Positions 1-6,957 of a stretch of 60,986 bases of DNA are shown here, in pieces. The DNA comes from Thermoplasmata archaeon (GTDB lineage: Archaea > Thermoplasmatota > Thermoplasmata > WALJ01). The stretch spans positions 1-60,986 of the forward strand of contig JALTFR010000018.1 of the NCBI GenBank assembly GCA_027006785.1, written 5' to 3'. The notes under the pieces were generated by a model that worked only from the letters and a program-made list of their open reading frames with translations, did not search any database and was not told the origin of the DNA. Position 1 is the first letter of the stretch. Every line of letters starts with the position of its first letter. Position numbers and translations under genes: made by a program.

Positions 1-635
1 CCGCTGTAACCACCCACCTTGTTGGCCAGAACAGGCATTCCGGCATCCACATTTATCGCCATTCCCTTAACGGTGTTTATCGCAACAACTCCGGAAGCTC
101 CCGCTTCATAGGCTGCAAGTGCCAGAGCGCTTATGTCATGCGTGTTCGGGGTAAGTTTTGCGAAGACAGGTATCTTCACTGAGGAAACGGCGCTCTCCAC
201 CGCCTTTCTGACACCTTCGGGGCTGCTTCCCACCTCAAGGCCGTATCCCTTCGCATGAGGGCACGATAGGTTGAGTTCAACGGCATCAGCACCATATTCC
301 TCCATCCTTCCGGCAAGGTACCCGAATCCCTCAAAATCAGAGGAAAACACGCTTCCGATGACCGGCGCTCCGCCTTTCTTCGCTTCCGCTATCTCCTCGC
401 GGTAGTTCTCTATCCCAGGGTTCGCAAGGCCAACTGCATTGAGAATCCCGTGTTCCAGGGGTACCACTGCGGGGTTTCCGTATCCCTCGCGTGGCTCCAT
501 TCCAATTGACTTCGTGACGAGCGCTCCCGCCTGTTTGCCTATCTCGGCCATTGTGGAACCGACCTCATCGAGTATCCCCGAGGCGAGGATGAGCGGGTTC
601 TTCATGCGAAGGCCGGAGAGTTCTGTGTTGAGCAT
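1..635 (-). CDS. pyrD: Dihydroorotate dehydrogenase, class 1B type (partial, C-terminus beyond window)
   Basis: FMN enzyme that oxidises dihydroorotate to orotate in pyrimidine synthesis. The visible N-terminal ~211 residues begin MLNTELSGLRMKNPLILASG and carry the family motif NLSCPHAKG, whose Cys is the catalytic base of class 1 enzymes, and a TIM-barrel strand reading VFAKLTPN. The ATG directly follows the pheS stop codon (TAG then ATG), so the two genes are co-transcribed. pyrB and pyrI of the same pathway lie far away at 51.9-53.3 kb. The gene is cut by the window edge, so partner PyrK cannot be assessed. Confidence 0.93.
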   Translation of the reverse strand, partial: MLNTELSGLRMKNPLILASGILDEVGSTMAEIGKQAGALVTKSIGMEPREGYGNPAVVPLEHGILNAVGLANPGIENYREEIAEAKKGGAPVIGSVFSSDFEGFGYLAGRMEEYGADAVELNLSCPHAKGYGLEVGSSPEGVRKAVESAVSSVKIPVFAKLTPNTHDISALALAAYEAGASGVVAINTVKGMAINVDAGMPVLANKVGGYS

Positions 636-2126
636 CTATGCACCCCTTATCTCCGCATTCCTAAGCCACTCGAGGTCATCGTTGTAAAGCTCCCTCAGAT
701 CCTTTAGGCCCAGCCTGAGCATCGCCAGGCGCTCCAGCCCGAGTCCCCATGCGAGAACAGGGTATTTTATCCCGAATGTCTCCGTAACCTCTGGCCTGAA
801 TATCCCCGCTCCGCCGAGCTCCAGCCATTTTCCGTTGAACATCACCTCGACCTCTAAGCTTGGTTCAGTGTACGGGAAATATGCTGGCCTCACCCGTATC
901 TCGTCGAATCCCATCCTGCTGTAGAACTCCTTCAGAAGCCCGACGAGCATCCTGAGGTTCGCTCCTTCCTCGCACGCTATTCCCTCTATCTGATGGAACT
1001 CAGGCAGGTGCGTCGAGTCTATGGCCTCCCTTCTGAAGACGCGGCCTATTGACATCACCCTGAAAGGCGGCTCGTGCCCTTCCGCAAGGTATCTGACGCT
1101 GTTCACCGTGGTGTGCGTCCTAAGCATCCCTTTCTGCGCTTCCTCAAGGCTCCACTGGTATCCCCAGCCCCTGGATATGCCGGCTCCGTTCTCGTGGACC
1201 GCCCTCACCTTCTCTATGTACTGTGGCAGGTCTATTTCCACCCTGGCGGGCCTTTTCAGGTAGAATGTGTCCTGCATCTCGCGGGCAGGGTGGTCCTGAG
1301 GCATGAAAAGGGCATCCATGTCCCAGAAAGCGCTCTGCACATAGTCCCCCTCGATCTCCGTGAATCCCATCGAAATGAATATCTCCCTTATCTCCTCGAT
1401 TATGCGTGCCATCGGATGGGATTTCCCGCCGTACACCGCAGGCGCGAATGCGTTGACATCGTATTTCCTGATGTCCATCTCCTTCCACTTTCCGCCCCTT
1501 ATTATCTCCGGCGTTAGCTGGGAGATCTCATCCTTCAGCTCTATTCCCATCTCGAGGACCCTTCTGCCCTCATCCGTGAGCACCGCGCTCCTCTCCACCC
1601 TCTCGATCTCCTTCACCGCTTTCCTTGATTTGAGCGCCTTTCCCATCTTTGGGTCTATCTGCTCCCCTTTCCTGAGCTTTTCAAGTGCGACCTCGTCCTC
1701 TTCGAGAGCATTCAGAGCCTCCTTCCCTTTATCGGTTATCGTCAGTACGGTCTGCCCGTCCTCTTTGGAGATGTTCCCCCATCCCCTTCTCTTGAGCCAC
1801 CCCATTCCGACGGACACCTCCGAGGCATCCACGAAGCCCGCATTCCTGACCTCGTCCAGCGTGACCCTGCCTCCTTTCACGGCCATGTACTTGAGTATTG
1901 ACCTTTCGGGCAGTTCCGTCTCTCTGGTGGCCTCGTATTCCGTCCTCACATCCTCGTGTATCTCCACAAGCCCTTTGGATCTCAGCCATGAGATAGCGTT
2001 CATGACCTCAACCTGCGAGGAAAAGCCTCCCTTCTCCATGATCTCATCTATGTCCATCTCTCCGTCTTTGAGTGTGAGGAGCGCTCTCTTCTCAAGCGGG
2101 CTGAGTCTGTCGCGGATGTCTGTCAT
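636..2126 (-). CDS. pheS: Phenylalanine--tRNA ligase alpha subunit
   Basis: Class II synthetase alpha chain that charges tRNA-Phe with PheT. It has 496 residues: N-terminal winged-helix (DBD-like) domains over ~1-240, then the catalytic core, ending with the motif 3-like segment GLGLERLAM near residue 467. The start MTDIRDRLSP at 2126 is chosen because the 60 residues upstream in the same frame are encoded by the hairpin-repeat DNA, and because a TATA-like box sits ~25-35 bases upstream, implying a leaderless mRNA. pheT is not adjacent in this window. It is followed immediately by pyrD. Confidence 0.96.
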   Translation of the reverse strand: MTDIRDRLSPLEKRALLTLKDGEMDIDEIMEKGGFSSQVEVMNAISWLRSKGLVEIHEDVRTEYEATRETELPERSILKYMAVKGGRVTLDEVRNAGFVDASEVSVGMGWLKRRGWGNISKEDGQTVLTITDKGKEALNALEEDEVALEKLRKGEQIDPKMGKALKSRKAVKEIERVERSAVLTDEGRRVLEMGIELKDEISQLTPEIIRGGKWKEMDIRKYDVNAFAPAVYGGKSHPMARIIEEIREIFISMGFTEIEGDYVQSAFWDMDALFMPQDHPAREMQDTFYLKRPARVEIDLPQYIEKVRAVHENGAGISRGWGYQWSLEEAQKGMLRTHTTVNSVRYLAEGHEPPFRVMSIGRVFRREAIDSTHLPEFHQIEGIACEEGANLRMLVGLLKEFYSRMGFDEIRVRPAYFPYTEPSLEVEVMFNGKWLELGGAGIFRPEVTETFGIKYPVLAWGLGLERLAMLRLGLKDLRELYNDDLEWLRNAEIRGA

Positions 2127-2150
2127 CGTGAGGGGAAAAACAGGAGGGTT

Positions 2151-2163
2151 AAAAAGGGTTTTC
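2151..2163 (-). promoter_or_regulatory. TATA box for pheS-pyrD
   Basis: On the minus strand the sequence reads CCCTTTTTAACCC, centred ~30 bases before the pheS ATG. That spacing fits an archaeal TATA element with transcription starting at or just before the start codon. No Shine-Dalgarno sequence is present, in line with a leaderless transcript. Confidence 0.55.
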
Positions 2164-2224
2164 AAAAACAATGTGTGGAAAATAGTCTTTGGTTCAAAGT
2201 TGACGGGTCCACCAAGCAAAGTAC

Positions 2225-2316
2225 GGACTTCATACGAAGTCCTGCCGAAGAACGATAGTTCTGAGCCTGCCTTCCGAAGAAAAGGCTTGGTCGCAAAATA
2301 TTTCATATTTTGCTCG
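2225..2316 (+). repeat. Modular multi-hairpin array A (four hairpins)
   Basis: Four consecutive inverted repeats separated by 6-base linkers: GGACTTC/GAAGTCC (2225-2242), AGAAC-GATA-GTTCT (2249-2262), GCCTT/AAGGC (2269-2286) and a perfect 9-bp stem GCAAAATAT/ATATTTTGC (2293-2313), followed by TCGT. The linkers TGCCGA, GAGCCT and TTGGTC match those of the array after tRNA-Leu (57440-57634), while the stems differ by paired changes. The array lies between tRNA-Pro and pheS, in the orientation opposite to both. Function unknown. Confidence 0.8.
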
Positions 2317-2360
2317 TTTGGACAAATCCGGTCTTTTTAATTGCATATTAATTGCATAGA

Positions 2361-2441
2361 GTGGGCCCGACGAGCAAACCCATGACTTCTTCCAGAAGTC
2401 TGGCTCGTTGCTTCCGCAACTCGTAGCGCCTTCGCGAGGCG
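2361..2441 (+). repeat. Second hairpin cluster near tRNA-Pro
   Basis: Starts with GTGGGCCCG, an exact copy of the 9 bases at 2546-2554 that cover the 3' end of tRNA-Pro. It continues with hairpins GACTTCT-tcc-AGAAGTC (2384-2400), TTGC-ttcc-GCAA (2408-2419) and CGCC/GGCG (2427-2441), linked by TGGCTCG and CTCGTA. The style (short stem, 3-4-base loop, CTCGT-type linker) matches the other tRNA-associated arrays in the window. Confidence 0.6.
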
Positions 2442-2458
2442 GCCAAAAGTATGTGAGT

Positions 2459-2518
2459 GAGCAGGCCCACCCGATTTTCTTTCTCATCCGGTGGCTTTCT
2501 TTGGAGGGTGAGCCAGCG
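2459..2518 (-). repeat. tRNA-linked repeat, copy 1
   Basis: Read on the minus strand, this ~60-base segment just downstream of tRNA-Pro aligns with 57231-57294, upstream of tRNA-Leu. Shared blocks are GCGCTGGCTC, CCCTC, CACCGGATG, TCGGGT and CCTGCTC; the A/G-rich stretches between them differ. The only other copy I see is the one beside tRNA-Leu. Confidence 0.6.
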
Positions 2519-2546
2519 CAACGAGCAGAAAAGAAAGAGCCCGAAG

Positions 2547-2619
2547 TGGGCCCGCCCGGATTTGAACCGGAGTCTATGGCTCCCGAAGCCACAAGTATGC
2601 CAAGCTAACCCACGGGCCC
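2547..2619 (-). tRNA. tRNA-Pro (CGG)
   Basis: 73-base cloverleaf. Acceptor GGGCCCG pairs with CGGGCCC, the discriminator is A, and the T arm contains GGTTCAAATCC. The anticodon stem GTGGC/GCCAT encloses the loop TTCGGGA, giving anticodon CGG with the G37 usual for proline tRNAs. CCA is not encoded. It lies 20 bp downstream of rpoN on the same strand, so it may be processed from the L18e-rpoN transcript. Confidence 0.95.
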
Positions 2620-2638
2620 TAGGTGATAAAATTAGGGT

Positions 2639-2830
2639 TTAAGAAAAGGGTTTTATCTCGTCGATTAGATCAACATGGCTTATTATCATCCTGCGGCAGC
2701 AGTATCTGGTTATTCCAAGGTCATCCAGGACCTTTGCAGGGTCCTCTCCGTTCTCAACCCTTGTCTTGAAGGGTTCGTAAGCGGAGCCGATGACCTTCCC
2801 GCAGGTGAAACATCTCACAGGGACTATCAT
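2639..2830 (-). CDS. rpoN: DNA-directed RNA polymerase subunit N
   Basis: Small zinc-binding subunit (63 residues) of archaeal RNA polymerase, homologue of eukaryotic RPB10. It begins [15 protein letters not shown]; the metal ligands are Cys7, Cys10 and the pair Cys44-Cys45 in YCCRRM, all present. An upstream in-frame ATG would add 14 residues absent from the family, so MIVPVRC is used. It is the last protein gene of the L18e-L13-S9-RpoN run and starts 4 bp after rpsI, as expected for archaea. Confidence 0.96.
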   Translation of the reverse strand: MIVPVRCFTCGKVIGSAYEPFKTRVENGEDPAKVLDDLGITRYCCRRMIISHVDLIDEIKPFS

Positions 2831-2834
2831 TCCA

Positions 2835-3245
2835 TCACCTGTAAGACTTCTGTCTCTTCTTTCTCGCACCACGGCCCAATGGCTTCTTCGGGAGCTTCCT
2901 TCTCGGGTCGTTCACGAGCATGCTTCTGTCGTACTGCCTGAGCACTGCCTCGAGTTCCCTGTCCTTGAAGTACTCAACAAGGGCACGGGCTATGGCCGTC
3001 CTTGCAGCGCTCGCCTGCCCCATGAATCCTCCTCCTTCGACGCGGACGTTGATATCCACCTTGGATATCCTCTTGTCTCCTGCGAGTACGAGGGGTTCCT
3101 GTATCTTCAGCCTTGAAAGCTCGTTTCCGTATATCTCCAGCGGCACTGAGTTTATCCTGACCCTTCCGGCACCCTTCTTTATGTGTGCCCTTGCAATGGC
3201 GGTCTTCCTCTTTCCGCTGGTTACCTTGGTGTCTTTCTTCTTCAT
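2835..3245 (-). CDS. rpsI: 30S ribosomal protein S9 (uS9)
   Basis: 136 residues. The N-terminal [19 protein letters not shown] is the family signature and the C-terminus [12 protein letters not shown] is the basic tail that contacts P-site tRNA. The length is usual for archaeal S9. It lies between L13 and RpoN on one strand with short spacers, the conserved archaeal gene order, so it belongs to the operon starting at L18e. Confidence 0.97.
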   Translation of the reverse strand: MKKKDTKVTSGKRKTAIARAHIKKGAGRVRINSVPLEIYGNELSRLKIQEPLVLAGDKRISKVDINVRVEGGGFMGQASAARTAIARALVEYFKDRELEAVLRQYDRSMLVNDPRRKLPKKPLGRGARKKRQKSYR

Positions 3246-3256
3246 CTATTCACCCC

Positions 3257-3688
3257 TCAGAACTTGGCTCCCATGTGGCGCGCAAGGTCCCCCACTGTTA
3301 TGTAGGTGGTACCTTCTATTCCGTCTACCTTGGCATCTATCTCTGTAAGCTTCACCTTTTTAAGTTCAGCTGGAGTTCCTATATAAACCTTCAGGCGCTT
3401 GAGGGCCTCTCTTCCTCTTGTGTTCTCTTTGGGGAGCATTCCCTTCACGGTCCTCTTGACTATCCTGTCCGGCATCCTCGGGTAGAACGGCCCCTTTCTC
3501 TTGCTGTTCCCGTCTCCGAGGTGGCGCCTATCCCCGTATCTCCTGTATATCGTGTACTTGTTTCCGACGATGGCGGTCCTTTCCGCATTGAGAATGACAA
3601 CCTCCTCGCCGTTGAGAAGCATCTTGGCAACTATGCTGGACATCCTTCCGAGGATCATCTTGTCGGCATCGATGTATTTCACCATCAT
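3257..3688 (-). CDS. rplM: 50S ribosomal protein L13 (uL13)
   Basis: 143 residues starting MMVKYIDADKMILGRMSSIV; the second Met is an equally possible start. The segment VVILNAERTAIVGNK and the basic YRRYGDRRHLGDG region are typical of archaeal L13. The start lies 2 bases after the L18e stop, so translation is probably coupled. A large-subunit assembly protein that binds 23S rRNA. Confidence 0.97.
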   Translation of the reverse strand: MMVKYIDADKMILGRMSSIVAKMLLNGEEVVILNAERTAIVGNKYTIYRRYGDRRHLGDGNSKRKGPFYPRMPDRIVKRTVKGMLPKENTRGREALKRLKVYIGTPAELKKVKLTEIDAKVDGIEGTTYITVGDLARHMGAKF

Positions 3689-3689
3689 C

Positions 3690-4052
3690 TCACCTCATTA
3701 TCCTCACGCCTGAGCCCTTCGGGTTGCTTCCCGCGAGCTCCAGCATGCCGATGACCTTTCCACCGGCGCTCTCCACCTTCTTCACTGCGCTCTTCGATGC
3801 CCTGTATGTAGCTATGGTGACCTTCTTGTCTATATCTCCTGCTCCAAGAAGCTTTCCGGGTATCACTATCGTGTCGTTCTCCTCTGCGTACTTTGAAACC
3901 TTGCTCACATTGACCTCGGCCCAGTTACGGGCAGGGCCCTCAAGTCTGCGAGCAACGTCTCGCCAGATAGGGGCATCGTTCTCGCGAGCCACTGTCTTCA
4001 ACTCGCTTATCAGCCCCATCAGGTTCGGGTCTGTTTTCTTCATCTTCTTCAT
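3690..4052 (-). CDS. rpl18e: 50S ribosomal protein L18e (eL18)
   Basis: 120 residues from MKKMKKTDPNLMGLISELK. The start is chosen from the GGAGGA ribosome binding site a few bases upstream; the 45 in-frame residues before it lie in the untranslated leader. The segment VIPGKLLGAGDIDKKVTIAT is the conserved core. It is the first gene of the L18e-L13-S9-RpoN operon, driven by the TATA box at 4127-4137. Confidence 0.95.
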   Translation of the reverse strand: MKKMKKTDPNLMGLISELKTVARENDAPIWRDVARRLEGPARNWAEVNVSKVSKYAEENDTIVIPGKLLGAGDIDKKVTIATYRASKSAVKKVESAGGKVIGMLELAGSNPKGSGVRIMR

Positions 4053-4126
4053 GTCAATTCCTCCTTCGCCGAGGCATCTCTGACTCATGCGACGTTGCTG
4101 AGGTGCGCTCACAACTGAAACTCCGA

Positions 4127-4137
4127 TATAAAGCTTT
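4127..4137 (-). promoter_or_regulatory. TATA box for the L18e-L13-S9-RpoN operon
   Basis: Minus-strand sequence GCTTTATATCG ~75 bases before the L18e ATG. With the usual 25-base spacing this predicts transcription starting near 4100 and a ~50-base leader containing the GGAGG site. A divergent TATA-like element, AGTATTTAAGC, lies at about 4168-4178 on the plus strand for the small gene at 4200. Confidence 0.6.
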
Positions 4138-4199
4138 GGTAGTCCGTGGCCCTCTCCTGAACGATAAGTATTTAAGCGTGCAGGCACTTTGAAGACGCG

Positions 4200-4424
4200 A
4201 TGAAGACCTATATCACGATATTCTTCAACAGCGACGGCGGACGGCCCTCAGATGTGGTGGATTCACTGGTACAGCTGGGTTTCAAACCGATAGCAGGGCC
4301 ATACGACATGGTGTATGAGTGGCCCAATAGCGCAAATGTCAGGGACGCTGTCATATTCGCTGACCAGATCCAGATGACCCTCGAGGGCATGGGCGTCTTC
4401 TTCAAGATCGAGACCGTAGAGTGA
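4200..4424 (+). CDS. Small alpha/beta protein of a two-member family (74 aa), function unknown
   Basis: 74 residues beginning MKTYITIFFNSDGG, with predicted beta-alpha-beta pattern: a strand, a helix SDVVDSLVQLGFKPIAG, a strand YDMVYEWP, then a helix. It aligns without gaps over most of its length with the 72-residue protein at 53398-53616: MK.Y...FFS, V.S...LGF.P..G.YD and .E...E..E positions are shared. A TATA-like box lies ~30 bases upstream, so the mRNA may be leaderless. It is divergent from the L18e operon. I do not recognise a named family; an ACT/ferredoxin-like small sensor fold is possible but unproven. Confidence 0.75.
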   Translation: MKTYITIFFNSDGGRPSDVVDSLVQLGFKPIAGPYDMVYEWPNSANVRDAVIFADQIQMTLEGMGVFFKIETVE

Positions 4425-4427
4425 GCA

Positions 4428-5024
4428 TCAGCGCCGTATCTTTTTGGCGTAGACCCTTACTATATCTCTGGCAGGTACAGAACCGTTCTCAACGAATCCG
4501 TATGTCGCCTTTATCTTGTGTATTACAACATAGTCCCTGTCTATCTGGAAGTAGTCCCCGATTATGAACTCCTCATCCGGCTCGGCACTTATCTTCCGTG
4601 ATACCGTCCTTTCCCCCTTATTTATGGAGAACTTGACCTCCACATGGTCGAACCTTTTGAGCCATATCGTCTCTATGTCCGATGCGTGGGCCTGTTGCAC
4701 CCTTCTTCCGCCTGATTCTATGGCGGTTATCCGTACAAGGCTGCCTTCGTGCATGAACTCGTCACCCACCATCACCAGTTCCTCGGGAGGTATGGCAACC
4801 GATGTCCTTCTGGATTCCCTTCCCTCGCTGATTATCGTCCTTATGTCAAGGGGAGCGCTCTCCTTTATCACTGCATGGTGTACCGTTCCACACTTGGTGC
4901 ATTTCACCGTGCCTTCGAAGCTTATGGCACCCTTCTTCTCGCTAACCTTTCCCTTTATCACCGTGTGCCTCGTTTCCTCCCCACATGTGGGGCATTCGAC
5001 CGAGACAGAACCTGGCGTTCCCAT
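4428..5024 (-). CDS. Archaeal zinc-ribbon protein, HVO_0476/COG1326-like
   Basis: 198 residues. The N-terminal zinc ribbon has ligands in VECPTCGEETRHTV and VKCTKCGTVHH (two CxxC pairs, residues ~10-45). Beta-rich regions follow: SVAIPPEELVMVGDEFM, VRITAIESGGRR and the C-terminal IGDYFQIDRDYVVIHKIKA. The architecture matches a widespread but uncharacterised archaeal zinc-finger family. It starts 4 bp after the KaiC-like gene stops, forming an operon with that ATPase and the DtxR regulator. The biochemical role is unknown. Confidence 0.75.
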   Translation of the reverse strand: MGTPGSVSVECPTCGEETRHTVIKGKVSEKKGAISFEGTVKCTKCGTVHHAVIKESAPLDIRTIISEGRESRRTSVAIPPEELVMVGDEFMHEGSLVRITAIESGGRRVQQAHASDIETIWLKRFDHVEVKFSINKGERTVSRKISAEPDEEFIIGDYFQIDRDYVVIHKIKATYGFVENGSVPARDIVRVYAKKIRR

Positions 5025-5028
5025 TACA

Positions 5029-5895
5029 TCACTCTCCGTATTCCTCGAGTATCAACCGGACGATGTCCTCCTTGTCTATTCCCTTCAGGTCATCGTCCCT
5101 CATGTTCTTCAGCGAGTTCCTTATCTTCACATATGCGCTCTCCGGCATCTCGCTCCGATGCGCGGCCAGTTCCCTCGCTATCTGCTGAGCCGCCTTCCTG
5201 CTCCTCGTGGGATGGTATGGCTTCGTGTCCACAACAACTCCCAGCCCTCCAACTATCACATACCTGTGGTATGTGTCGCTGTGCCTTGTGCTGCGCGCCT
5301 TCACTATCTTCAGGTACCTGTTGCTCTCCTCAGTGGCCCTGTAGTTCAGGTGTATCACATTGTCAGCAAGGTACATCGGTATCACGACCTCAGGCCCGGA
5401 CAGGTCCCCTTTGCCGTGCTCCTCCAGAGTCGCCACGACGGTGCCTATCTTCCTCATCTCCTTCAGCATGAAGCCTATGACATCCCTCTGCTCATACCTG
5501 TCCTTTAAAGCCCACACAACCGGGGTCAGAGGGTCTATTGCTATTCTGGCATCCGCACCTTCCCAGCGCTTCACGAATGAGGGCAATTCCTTTTTTATGA
5601 ATGTGGAGAAGTCCTTTCCTGAGGCATCTATGAATACTAGGCTCTTGTTCTTCACATGGTCCAGTATGTCGGTCCAGCCCATCTCTATGGCCTCTTTGAT
5701 TATCTGCTCCTTGTTCTCGTCAAGGCTCACGAAAACGCCTTCCTGTCCCTCCTCAAGCCCTCTTCTGATGAATTGCGTGGCGAAGGTCGTCTTTCCAGCC
5801 CCCGAACATCCTATGACCACTGTGGTCGAGTTTGCGTTTATCCCGCCGTCCATTATCGCGTTCAGTCCGTAAACTCCGCTCTTTATCTTCTTCAT
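5029..5895 (-). CDS. KaiC/RecA-superfamily ATPase
   Basis: 288 residues starting MKKIKSGVYGLNAIMDGGI, the standard KaiC-family opening. Walker A is GCSGAGKTTFATQFI (~29-43) and the Walker B-like strand is DARIAIDPLTPVVW. One ATPase domain is followed by a ~60-residue helical tail. Its ATG overlaps the DtxR stop (ATGA), so translation is coupled to the metal regulator, and the zinc-ribbon gene follows closely. Archaeal KaiC-like proteins are often signalling ATPases; the specific role here is not evident. It differs from RadA in lacking an N-terminal HhH domain. Confidence 0.85.
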   Translation of the reverse strand: MKKIKSGVYGLNAIMDGGINANSTTVVIGCSGAGKTTFATQFIRRGLEEGQEGVFVSLDENKEQIIKEAIEMGWTDILDHVKNKSLVFIDASGKDFSTFIKKELPSFVKRWEGADARIAIDPLTPVVWALKDRYEQRDVIGFMLKEMRKIGTVVATLEEHGKGDLSGPEVVIPMYLADNVIHLNYRATEESNRYLKIVKARSTRHSDTYHRYVIVGGLGVVVDTKPYHPTRSRKAAQQIARELAAHRSEMPESAYVKIRNSLKNMRDDDLKGIDKEDIVRLILEEYGE

Positions 5896-6368
5896 GTGCC
5901 GTCCTCCACATCCCTGCACATATCGTCAGGCAGTTCTCCTGTTTCAAGGTAGGTGTTGAAGTGCTCAAGCCATCTGGGCTGCCTCGGCGCCAGCTGGATG
6001 AACTCCACGAACTTGGTAAGCAATTCGGTGGTATCAGGGTGAAGGTGGTGCTCTATTCCACAGGCGTCCTCCTCAGCTATCTCAGGGTCTATGCCCAGAA
6101 TAGTCAGGAAGTTCTTCAGAACCCTGTGCTTGTCCGCCACGGACCTTGCCACCTCCCTTCCCTCTTCAGAGAGCGTTATGGGCTTGTAGGGCTCGTATAC
6201 CACATAACCAGAATCGGACAGCTTCTTTATCATGTCCGTGACACTGGGAGGCTTCACCGATAGGCGCTGCGCCACATCGGAGACCGTTGCGTATCCCTTC
6301 TCCTCGGAGAGCTCGTATATCGCCCTGAGGTAATCTTCCTCGGTCTCGCTCATTCCCTTCTTCCTCAT
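5892..6368 (-). CDS. DtxR/MntR-family metal-dependent transcriptional regulator
   Basis: 158 residues. The N-terminal winged helix is MSETEEDYLRAIYEL...ATVSDVAQRLSV, with recognition helix PPSVTDMIKKL, followed by the dimerisation/metal domain. EEDACGIEHHLHPD carries the Glu, Cys and Glu-His positions of the primary metal site; Cys rather than Glu resembles iron-responsive DtxR/IdeR more than MntR. No SH3-like C-terminal domain is present. It heads an operon with the KaiC-like ATPase and zinc-ribbon gene. A T/A-rich repeat in its promoter may be its operator. Confidence 0.9.
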   Translation of the reverse strand: MRKKGMSETEEDYLRAIYELSEEKGYATVSDVAQRLSVKPPSVTDMIKKLSDSGYVVYEPYKPITLSEEGREVARSVADKHRVLKNFLTILGIDPEIAEEDACGIEHHLHPDTTELLTKFVEFIQLAPRQPRWLEHFNTYLETGELPDDMCRDVEDGT

Positions 6369-6380
6369 GGTACCGCCTTC

Positions 6381-6413
6381 AACCTAACTTATTTAGACGA
6401 ACTTAAACCTAGT
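6381..6413 (-). promoter_or_regulatory. DtxR-gene promoter with possible autoregulatory operator
   Basis: The 33 bases before the DtxR start contain AACCTAACTTA and AACTTAAACCTA (plus-strand reading) flanking TTTAGACG. On the minus strand this places TTTAAG and CTAAATAAG where a TATA box should be, ~25 bases from the ATG. Inverted TTTA/TAAA and GGTT elements overlap the TATA, as in archaeal DtxR/MDR operators. The assignment is inferred from position and symmetry only. Confidence 0.35.
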
Positions 6414-6425
6414 ATTTGTTCTTTT

Positions 6426-6911
6426 CTACCAGAAATGGAGAATATCCACGAAATCCTGGAATATGCCAAAGATGTAGAGCGCTCCCATGCAGGCGAGGTC
6501 TATTCCGAGGTTCGCAGGTATGCTGTCGTACCTGACCCACCCCTTGTACTTCCGTGAATTGATGGGCCAGAGCATGAGGACTCCGGAATATGTCATGGAA
6601 TCAAGTATGACATGGGAGAACGCCGCCGAGAACGAAAGAAGCCCTATGATAGCGGATTCCTTCGCGCTCATCGAGAACAGGAAGTATGCGGATATCCCTG
6701 CGGTGATTCCCATTATCATGGAAGCGCCGAGGCTGTGGCTGTAGGCTCCCCTGTGCTCCGCCAGATGGAGCTTGTCCAGTATTATGTCCCCATCGGGAAG
6801 AACGCCGAACAGACCTCCTATGAGTCCATAGAGAACATAGTCTCCGCCGAGGAAACGGGCGAACAGCAGACCTACGGTGATTCCGGTTATGAAATGTGTG
6901 CTCCATTTCAC
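6426..6911 (-). CDS. YdjM/DUF457-type membrane-bound metal-dependent hydrolase
   Basis: 161 residues with about four membrane segments. It begins MKWSTHFITGITVGLLFARF. Conserved polar motifs of the family are present: N-terminal THFITG, LPDGDIILDK (acidic), HRGAYSHSLGA (two His) and SHVILDSMTYSG. Members are annotated as inner-membrane metal-dependent hydrolases or as a phospholipase-like fold, but a substrate is rarely known. It is convergent with nothing and divergent from trpS, with a TATA-like TTTATTTAG between the two. Confidence 0.85.
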   Translation of the reverse strand: MKWSTHFITGITVGLLFARFLGGDYVLYGLIGGLFGVLPDGDIILDKLHLAEHRGAYSHSLGASMIMGITAGISAYFLFSMSAKESAIIGLLSFSAAFSHVILDSMTYSGVLMLWPINSRKYKGWVRYDSIPANLGIDLACMGALYIFGIFQDFVDILHFW

Positions 6912-6957
6912 GGGAGGAAATCGTGAGATTTATTTAGTATATCGCCCTCGGGACATC

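Noticed and set aside
1360-2340. 326-residue open frame on the plus strand antisense to pheS
   Set aside because: It mirrors pheS codons, has Ser-rich composition typical of a reverse-strand shadow, and lacks any recognisable domain.
2230-2592. 120-residue open frame on the minus strand through the tRNA-Pro flank
   Set aside because: It is made of tRNA, hairpin and repeat sequence, and contains no protein domain.
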